From: an uncultured Bacillota bacterium
GTDB taxonomy: Bacteria > Bacillota_I > Bacilli_A > RFN20 > CAG-631
Assembly: GCA_905197115.1 (NCBI GenBank)
Contig: CAJJXN010000042.1
Location: forward strand, 1 to 11,895
Direction of reading: 5' to 3'
DNA: 11,895 nt
Shown here: positions 1-6,500 of the stretch, piece by piece
How positions within the stretch are numbered: the stretch's first letter is position 1
Layout of the letters: each line of letters starts with the position of its first letter
Translations under genes and position numbers: made by a program
Notes under the pieces: model-generated
The model's database searches: none
Seen by the model: the letters and a program-made list of their open reading frames with translations, nothing else
What the model was told of the DNA's origin: nothing

Positions 1-1
1 T

Positions 2-1807
2 GAACCTTATTGTCCAAAATGTGGAAGAGTATATCCATATGGATTAAACCATTGCATATATTGTGAGAAAAAGAGTAAAAGTTTTAAATTATTATGGAGC
101 TTTACTAAAAATTATCGTTGGCTTATTTTACTTGATTATCTCATCTTATTTGTGTTTGTTGTAATCGGAGCTATTAATCCTTTAATTTTTGAAAAGTTAG
201 TAAATGAATATTTAAGACCGAAAAATCCTTATTTTAATGGGTTTATACTTTTAATTTTACTCATTGGTGCAGTTTATGTTGTAAATACAATTTTTAAAAT
301 GATTGAAGGATATATTAATCCTATCACAGCGTTTGGAATAGGAAAGAATATCAAAATAAAAATTTATGATAAAATTCAAAAATTATCGATAGGATCGGCA
401 AGTAAAAAGACAACCGGTAGTTTAATCAATCGTGTAAATAGTGACCCTCAAGAAATTCAAATGTTTTTAGCATGGGGACTTCCCAACTTCTTATTTACAA
501 TTGTAACCTTTGTTGTTATTTTGATATTAATGTTTATAATGGATTATAAATTAGCTTTTTTGGTCATTATCCCGTTGCCTTTTTTATACTTTTTTAAGAA
601 ACTAGCGGAAAGATTTATATGGCCAAAATATGATGTAAGATGGAAAAATCTTTCTAAAGCAAATAATACACTTCACGATATTTTAAATGGAGTAAAAGTT
701 GTAAAGACTTATTCTCAAGAAGAAAAGGAAATTTCTCATTTTAAAAAAGCGAGCAATCGTTTAAGAAATAGTAACTATCAAGCAGAAAAAGCGTGGGTAA
801 CTATTATGCCATTTATCTTCTTTTTAATTGGTAGTGGGGAAATTTTATTAATCTTTGTTTTAGGAAATCGCCTAATTGCTGATCCAAATAATTATGGAGT
901 CATGACCAAATGGATGAGTTATGCGGGAATGCTTTATGGTTCTGTTAGTAATTTAACAGAATTTAGTGGAATGTTTTTTGATTTCAAAGTTCGTTTTGGT
1001 AAAATTGCCGAAATTTTAGAAGAAGACATTACTTATGATAAAGGAACATTAAAAAAAGAAATAGAAGGCAATGTGGAGTTTAAAAATGTTCGATTTGGAT
1101 ATTTAAGTTACACTCCAGTTTTAAAAAATATTAGTGTTTCTATTAAAAAAGGACAAATGATTGGCTTGGTAGGTTATTCTGGAAGCGGAAAAACGACATT
1201 TGTAAATTTGTTGATGAAACTCTATTCACCAGATAGTGGAAATATTTATATCGATGGTATTGATATTGAAGAATATGATGCTTTTGAATTTAGAAAGCAA
1301 TTAGGAGTTGTTATTCAAGAAACCTTTTTGTTTAGTGGAACGATTTTAGATAATATCCGTTATGGAAATCCAAAGGCGACTAATGAAGAAATCATAGAAG
1401 CTGCAAAAATCGCGAGAGCACATGATTTTATCGTAAAAAAACCATTTGGATATGATACCAAATTAGGAAATAAAGGTTCAGGATTGTCAGGTGGAGAAAA
1501 GCAAAGAATTGCAATTGCAAGAGCTATTTTAAATAAACCAAATATTTTTATTTTAGATGAAGCAACTTCCTCTTTAGATACAATTACAGAAAAGGAAATT
1601 CAAGAAGCTTTAGATGAAATCATTAAAGGTAAAACTACTTTCGTCATTGCCCATCGTTTAGCTACTTTAAAAAATGCGGATTATCTTATTGTTTTAAATA
1701 AAGGAGAAATGGTGGAATTTGGAACGCATAAAGAACTATTAGAAAAGAAAGGATACTATTATGAGTTAGTGAATGCACAAAAACTAACTTATAAAAAACA
1801 ATCATGA
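2..1807 (+). CDS. ABC exporter (fused membrane and ATPase domains) with N-terminal zinc ribbon; 5' end outside window
   Basis: ATP-driven exporter half-transporter, probably acting as a dimer in the cytoplasmic membrane; the substrate is unknown. The frame is open to the left edge, giving 601 visible residues, so a GTG at 152 is not the true start. Visible residues 4-21 hold two CxxC pairs ten residues apart (CPKC and CIYC), a zinc ribbon. Hydrophobic segments lie near 41-64, 79-100, 163-182, 183-198, 266-288 and 306-329, matching a six-helix exporter fold. The ATPase domain follows: Walker A GYSGSGKT (391-398), Q-loop Gln439, signature LSGGEKQR (495-502), Walker B IFILDEAT (515-522), D-loop SSLD and switch His551, all intact. 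I recall Bacillota exporters with an extra N-terminal domain and zinc ribbon ahead of the helices; the missing 5' part may encode such a domain. The stop codon overlaps the next start (ATGA), implying one transcript. Confidence 0.92.
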   Translation, partial: EPYCPKCGRVYPYGLNHCIYCEKKSKSFKLLWSFTKNYRWLILLDYLILFVFVVIGAINPLIFEKLVNEYLRPKNPYFNGFILLILLIGAVYVVNTIFKMIEGYINPITAFGIGKNIKIKIYDKIQKLSIGSASKKTTGSLINRVNSDPQEIQMFLAWGLPNFLFTIVTFVVILILMFIMDYKLAFLVIIPLPFLYFFKKLAERFIWPKYDVRWKNLSKANNTLHDILNGVKVVKTYSQEEKEISHFKKASNRLRNSNYQAEKAWVTIMPFIFFLIGSGEILLIFVLGNRLIADPNNYGVMTKWMSYAGMLYGSVSNLTEFSGMFFDFKVRFGKIAEILEEDITYDKGTLKKEIEGNVEFKNVRFGYLSYTPVLKNISVSIKKGQMIGLVGYSGSGKTTFVNLLMKLYSPDSGNIYIDGIDIEEYDAFEFRKQLGVVIQETFLFSGTILDNIRYGNPKATNEEIIEAAKIARAHDFIVKKPFGYDTKLGNKGSGLSGGEKQRIAIARAILNKPNIFILDEATSSLDTITEKEIQEALDEIIKGKTTFVIAHRLATLKNADYLIVLNKGEMVEFGTHKELLEKKGYYYELVNAQKLTYKKQS

Positions 1808-2628
1808 TAAAAATTACATATATTGTCGATGAAATGATGGATTTATATTCTTTTTTGAAACAAAAATATTTTACAGAAGAAATGATTTTACGTTTACTTT
1901 TTTTAAAAAAAATATATGTCAATCAAAAAGTGGTTAAAGACAATCAAATGGTACTTGTAAAGGATAGAGTGGAATTTGATTTAGAAAATGAAAAATGTGA
2001 AATTCCCTCTTTTAATGCGCCTATAAATATCGTATATGAAGATGATTATTTGCTTATTGTAAATAAACCAGCGAATCTTGACACTTTAAGAAGTAAAAGA
2101 CATAGTGAAGATAATTTAAGTACAAGAATTATTCATTATTATCAAAAAAACAAGATTTTATCGACAATTCACTTTGTGAATCGCCTTGACTATATGACGC
2201 AAGGATTAATTTTAATTGCAAAGCATGGATTGATTCATCAAATGTTCAAGCATGTTGAAATAATAAAAAAATATCAATTAAGAGTTCATGGAAAAATGCT
2301 TGTAAATCAAAAAGAGGAAGTCAAAGTTTATATAAAAAAATCAAATGATGGAATAAAAAGAATAATATCTAATGATGGAAAGGAAGCCATTACACGTTAT
2401 CAAGTTTTAAAAAGTGAACAAGATTATACTTATCTGCAAGCTCAATTAGTAACCGGTAGAACCCATCAATTACGAGTAACATTTTCAAATATGGGTCATC
2501 CAATTGTAGGAGATACATTATATGGCTCATTTGAAAAAACGATATTAAATTTGTGCAGTAGTTATTTGGAATTTGAGCATCCCATAACAAAAAAAAGAAT
2601 GAAGTTTGAAATTCATCCTAATTTCTAA
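1804..2628 (+). CDS. RluA-family RNA pseudouridine synthase
   Basis: Predicted to isomerise specific uridines to pseudouridine in rRNA or tRNA; the target site cannot be assigned. The protein has 274 residues. Residues about 11-60 look like a short S4-type RNA-binding domain. The catalytic domain follows, with NKPA at 87-90, the catalytic-Asp motif NRLD at 126-129 (Asp129), GRTHQLR at 218-224 and GHPIVGDTLYG at 231-241, all in the order of the RluA/RluC/RluD group. Deviations are Asn for His before RLD, TQG where TSG is usual (132-134), and Asn-Leu-Asp in place of the usual Gly-Leu after NKPA. The Asp and the GRTHQ core are kept, so activity is likely. The ATG overlaps the exporter stop as ATGA with no strong Shine-Dalgarno of its own, which suggests translational coupling. 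The 3' end overlaps the opposing gene by 11 bases. Confidence 0.88.
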   Translation: MIKITYIVDEMMDLYSFLKQKYFTEEMILRLLFLKKIYVNQKVVKDNQMVLVKDRVEFDLENEKCEIPSFNAPINIVYEDDYLLIVNKPANLDTLRSKRHSEDNLSTRIIHYYQKNKILSTIHFVNRLDYMTQGLILIAKHGLIHQMFKHVEIIKKYQLRVHGKMLVNQKEEVKVYIKKSNDGIKRIISNDGKEAITRYQVLKSEQDYTYLQAQLVTGRTHQLRVTFSNMGHPIVGDTLYGSFEKTILNLCSSYLEFEHPITKKRMKFEIHPNF

Positions 2629-3430
2629 ATCTTTTTTTATAAAAAATAAAACTAATTATATACATACTGATTACAAGTAAGAAAGCAATTCCTAAAAAAG
2701 TAAATAATGTAGTTATTTCTTTAGAAGTTGAAACAAATTGAGCTTTTGCAATTAAATATAAATGGATGCAAAATAATCCTAAAAGAAAAAGCGGTAAAAT
2801 CAAAATTTCTAGCCATTTTTCAAGTAAATAGGTATGCAATTTTACTTTTTTACTATTTCTTTTTAGTTTGGCATAAAAATCAATAAATAATAAGTCTTCT
2901 TTACAATAAATGGCATCACGACTATTCATTTTTAAAGTTAAAGAGAAAAGTTCATTTTCGACTTTCTTCTTAATAAAACGAAATACTTGATTATCGTAAT
3001 CAACTTTACGAATGGAAGGTTCAATGGCTTTTACTTTATCTAAAGAATCGTAAATAATATTGTCATTGATACTGACTTTCATAGAAGAAGTAAAATCATT
3101 ATATAAAACATGAATATGATAGTCGGCTTTTTTGGTGCTGACATCCCACGTTTTACTTTTAAATTTTGATTTTTTAAAAACAATATCATTTTCTGATAAT
3201 ATAAATTTATCTTTTTTGAAAAATAGAAAATGTTTGGTGTTTACGATTAATTGATAATGATAATTTAAATATTCGAATTCAAAGGTTTCTTTTGTTTTCC
3301 TTTTTTTTAATTTAGTTGTAAAAATTTTAGTTTTATTATAAAAAACATCGATAGATTGATTGAAATAGTCGTGTTCAATGGTAATATAATCATGATTTTC
3401 TTTATAAAATACTAGATAGTTATATACCAT
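2618..3430 (-). CDS. Uncharacterised protein with C-terminal membrane hairpin
   Basis: I do not recognise the family. The start at 3430 is chosen because AAGGAG (complement of 3438-3443) lies seven bases upstream; the longer frame starting at 3460 would run through the candidate promoter. The product is 270 residues. Residues 1-200 are rich in aromatic, Lys and Asp residues with alternating hydrophobics, suggesting beta structure, and have no signal peptide. Two hydrophobic helices follow at about 207-228 and 239-263, then the basic end KKRFRN. Both termini are therefore probably cytoplasmic with a short outer loop, by the positive-inside rule. The soluble part may be two copies of one domain, roughly residues 3-85 and 102-183: each has an S-(I/M)-x-V strand, a Y-x-N turn and an F-rich strand in the same order. 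The gene is divergent from the giant CvpA-like gene and shares its control region. Function unknown. Confidence 0.8.
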   Translation of the reverse strand: MVYNYLVFYKENHDYITIEHDYFNQSIDVFYNKTKIFTTKLKKRKTKETFEFEYLNYHYQLIVNTKHFLFFKKDKFILSENDIVFKKSKFKSKTWDVSTKKADYHIHVLYNDFTSSMKVSINDNIIYDSLDKVKAIEPSIRKVDYDNQVFRFIKKKVENELFSLTLKMNSRDAIYCKEDLLFIDFYAKLKRNSKKVKLHTYLLEKWLEILILPLFLLGLFCIHLYLIAKAQFVSTSKEITTLFTFLGIAFLLVISMYIISFIFYKKRFRN

Positions 3431-3452
3431 ATAATCACTCCTTTTTTCATAT

Positions 3453-3471
3453 TTTAACATAAAATGTTAAA
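3453..3471. promoter_or_regulatory. Perfect palindrome, candidate operator
   Basis: TTTAACATaaaATGTTAAA is a perfect inverted repeat with 8-bp arms and a 3-base centre. It lies in the 142-base divergent region, 23 bases upstream of the leftward start codon and touching two possible leftward -10 elements. This position fits a repressor site for the leftward gene or a small hairpin in its leader. It is about 60 bases upstream of the rightward -10. AT-rich DNA makes chance palindromes more common, so function is inference. Confidence 0.4.
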
Positions 3472-3479
3472 TATTACCA
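3471..3479 (-). promoter_or_regulatory. Candidate extended -10 for the leftward membrane-protein gene
   Basis: Read on the minus strand this is TGGTAATAT, a TGn-extended -10 with five of six consensus bases. It would start transcription near 3464 and leave a leader of about 34 bases containing the AAGGAG site. No good -35 is visible. A second candidate, TGTTAAAAT (complement of 3451-3459), has a possible TTGGTA -35 but would leave a leader of only about 14 bases. Confidence 0.35.
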
Positions 3480-3529
3480 ATTATCGTAAGAATTTTTTAA
3501 GATTACATGTATATATTATCATTTTATAG

Positions 3530-3538
3530 TGCTATAAT
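3530..3538 (+). promoter_or_regulatory. Extended -10 promoter of the giant CvpA-like gene
   Basis: TGCTATAAT combines a TGn extension with a perfect TATAAT hexamer at 3533-3538, about 35 bases before the start codon. This predicts transcription from near 3545 and a leader of about 28 bases. The sequence 17 bases upstream is only TATATA, a poor -35, which extended -10 promoters tolerate. Confidence 0.6.
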
Positions 3539-3557
3539 AAGATAGAATATTATGGAA

Positions 3558-3566
3558 TGAGGAGGT
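3558..3566 (+). promoter_or_regulatory. Strong ribosome binding site of the giant gene
   Basis: TGAGGAGGT, a near-perfect Shine-Dalgarno, ends six bases before the ATG at 3573 and fixes that start. It is the strongest ribosome binding site in the window. Confidence 0.85.
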
Positions 3567-3572
3567 AGTAAT

Positions 3573-6500
3573 ATGAGTCCACAAACTATAATTTATATTT
3601 TATATGGAGTTTTTGGCTTTTTAATTTTATGTGCAACATTAACAGGAATTCGTCGTGGATTTCGTAAATCTTTATATTGGTTTGTAATTTATATTTTATT
3701 TTTTGTTTTATTTTTTACAACCATGAATGCGTTTAGTCATTTTATTTACGACACTTTTTTAGCGGAAAGATTACCAGAGTATCTTGTTAAATATGTAGGC
3801 TTATCACAAGAAGTAGCGAATGAAGCAGAAATCTTAAATCAATGTTCAATTATTTGTAAAATTGCGATTAAATTAGCTTATTTTATCGTTTTATGGTTAC
3901 TTTATTATTTTGTGATGTGGATTTTATGGCTTTGTGTATTTAAAAAGCTTATTTTAAAATCAAGAAAGTATCGAAAAGAAGAAAAAGAAATTAAAAATCA
4001 AATTAAGAAATGTAAAAAAGAATCAACTTCAAAAATTGCAAAAGAAGCAGAATTAGAAGAATTGATGAAAAAGCAAAAATCACTTCGTCCGAAAAAAAGA
4101 AGATTGCTTGGTGGCATGGTAGGTCTTGTACGTGGTGTGATCAGTTCATTTTTAATTCTTTGTATTATTAATGGAGTTGTTGCAATTCTACCAGAAGTTG
4201 AAAAGAGTGAAAATGTTTCGGCTAGTAATGAAGAAAATCTCATGCAAGCCAATTTATATGATTATTTGATTGAAAAAGCGCCTCAATTAGAAACCGTTTT
4301 GGAATATGTAGACGCTTATAAGAATTCGACTTTAAATAAAGTCACCAAGATTAAAATTAATGGCGTTACAATTGATTTAATTTATACGGATGCTTTTTTA
4401 AGTGGCAGTTATCAAACGGCTTCAGGAAAAAAAGTACAACTTAATTTAATGCAAGAAATTCAAACTTTTGGAGTTTTAGCCAATAAAGTTTATAATTTAA
4501 CAAATGGTTTTGATATGAAATCATTGAATTTTTATTCTTTAAGTTTAAGACAACAAGATCAAGTAGCAGATATCTTATCAATCCTTGGTAAAGACTCTTT
4601 TTTAATGGGGGCTGTTCCTGCAGTAATTGCTTATGGGCTCATTGATGAAAAGATTTCAAAAGATTTGACGAAATTAGGCATTGATAAATCTTCTTTCCAT
4701 GATGTAGATTGGGGAAAAGATGTTTTAACTATTTCCAAAACAATAAAAGATGTTTATAAATTAAGCGAGACGAATGATTTAAGAAAAATTGATTACATGA
4801 ATCTCAATTTAGAAGTAGTAGATTCAATATTTAATTCCTTAACTTCTCTTACAATCATTCAACCTTTATTTACAATTGGTGTAAACCAAGTCATGAAATT
4901 GAATTCAATTCAAGAAATTATTCAAGATGCACAACTCAATTTTAGTGATATTGTTTGGTCAGATGAACTTGTAAACATTAATCAAATTTTACATGACTTT
5001 GAAAAAATAGGTGTAGAAGCGATTGTTAATGAAAATAAAGGAGAAGATGGCAAGGTGAATGTTTTACAAGCCGTCACTTCTTTAAAAAAAGATGGGCATG
5101 AAGCTGCTAGCAAATTAATTGATACTTTATTTCATTCCTTATTTGTCGAAAAAGTATTGCCAATTGCTTTAGATTATTTAATTGACCGAAATATTAAAGA
5201 TGAAGCATTAAAAGAAATGATTAATTTAGATGTGATTGGTCAAGATGGTTGGGAAAATGAATTATCAACCGTTTTACAATTAGTAAAAGAAATTTCTAAA
5301 GAAGGCGAAGCCCCTTTAAGTAAGATTGACTTTTCAGTCATAAAAAATATTTCCGTAGATACTTTATTAAAATCAAAATTATTAGAACATGCTGCGATTG
5401 TTTTACTTGTAAATTCAGCAAATAATGAAGGGATTTTAAAAGATTCTATTTCACAATATATTGATTTACCTCTTGAATTAAAGCAATTAGGTGAGTTAAC
5501 AGGTATAAATCATCCAAAATGGAAAGATCGTTTAGATGCAAGTAATCAAAGAATTGATGGAGAATTAAGAAAAGCTTTGACGGCTTTAAAAACACTTTTG
5601 TCAGCTATAAAAAATATTAAAGATCCCGTTGAATCTGTTCCTGCAGTAATTGATTGTTTAGATGATACTTTAATTGAATCAGATATTATTTATTATTCAT
5701 TAAATAAGGCTCTTCCACAATTAGTAGAAACAAATATTATGGCAATTCCTAAGTCAAGTTATGTAGAAAATATGCTTTCTAAAAATGAAATTAAAAAGTT
5801 ATTTTCTTCATTAAAACAATTCCCAATTGAGAATTTAATTGCGATTAAAGAAGAACAATTAGAAGATGGCACAATCCAATCAAAACATGTATTTGTAAAT
5901 AATACAGATGCAATTATGCATACTGTAATGTCAATGAATGAAAAGAATGTAGAAACATTTGTACAATCAAATATTTTACAAGCAACGATTTCTTATTATT
6001 TAAATGAATATGCGGGTGAATATATTGTTTTACCTGAAGATAGTTATGACAATGAAATGATTCTACAAAAAGAAAATAATGAAAAGTTAATTAAGATGGT
6101 TCACAAGGAAGACTTAACGAAATTAATTGTTGCTTTTTCAAAACTAAAAGATGAAAATGGCAATGCGATTGATATTACTTCTCTTAGTGAAAAACCGGAA
6201 CAGGTTTTAAATTATTTATCCAATACTACTGCAAAAGAAATCTTTATGAATGGTAATGGTTATTCTCGCATTTTACATGCAACAGTATCTAAATATTTAA
6301 TGGATTTAGATAAGGAAGGAACCATTGTTATTCCAAATAAAGCTTATCAAGATACCATTTATGTCAAAGGTCAAGAATTAGTAAGTTTAATTAAAGCCGT
6401 GAAAGATTTAGAAATTGAAGATTTCAATGCGATAAATGAAAATCCTATGGTTGTTTTAGATAAAGTAGATTCAACTATGGCAGAAAATCTTTTCTTAGAA

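Noticed and set aside
152..1807. Exporter starting at the GTG at 152
   Set aside because: The same frame is open to base 2 and encodes a zinc ribbon and the start of the first membrane helix, so the gene is 5'-truncated by the window edge.
1686..1922. Minus-strand open frame spanning the exporter/synthase junction
   Set aside because: Antisense to two well-supported genes, with no ribosome site or recognisable motif. The same applies to the minus-strand frames at 2390-2590, 3998-4252, 6371-6580 and 10028-10291.
3431..3460. Longer start for the minus-strand membrane protein at 3460
   Set aside because: The ATG at 3430 has AAGGAG at proper spacing; the longer start has no such site and overlaps the candidate promoter and palindrome.
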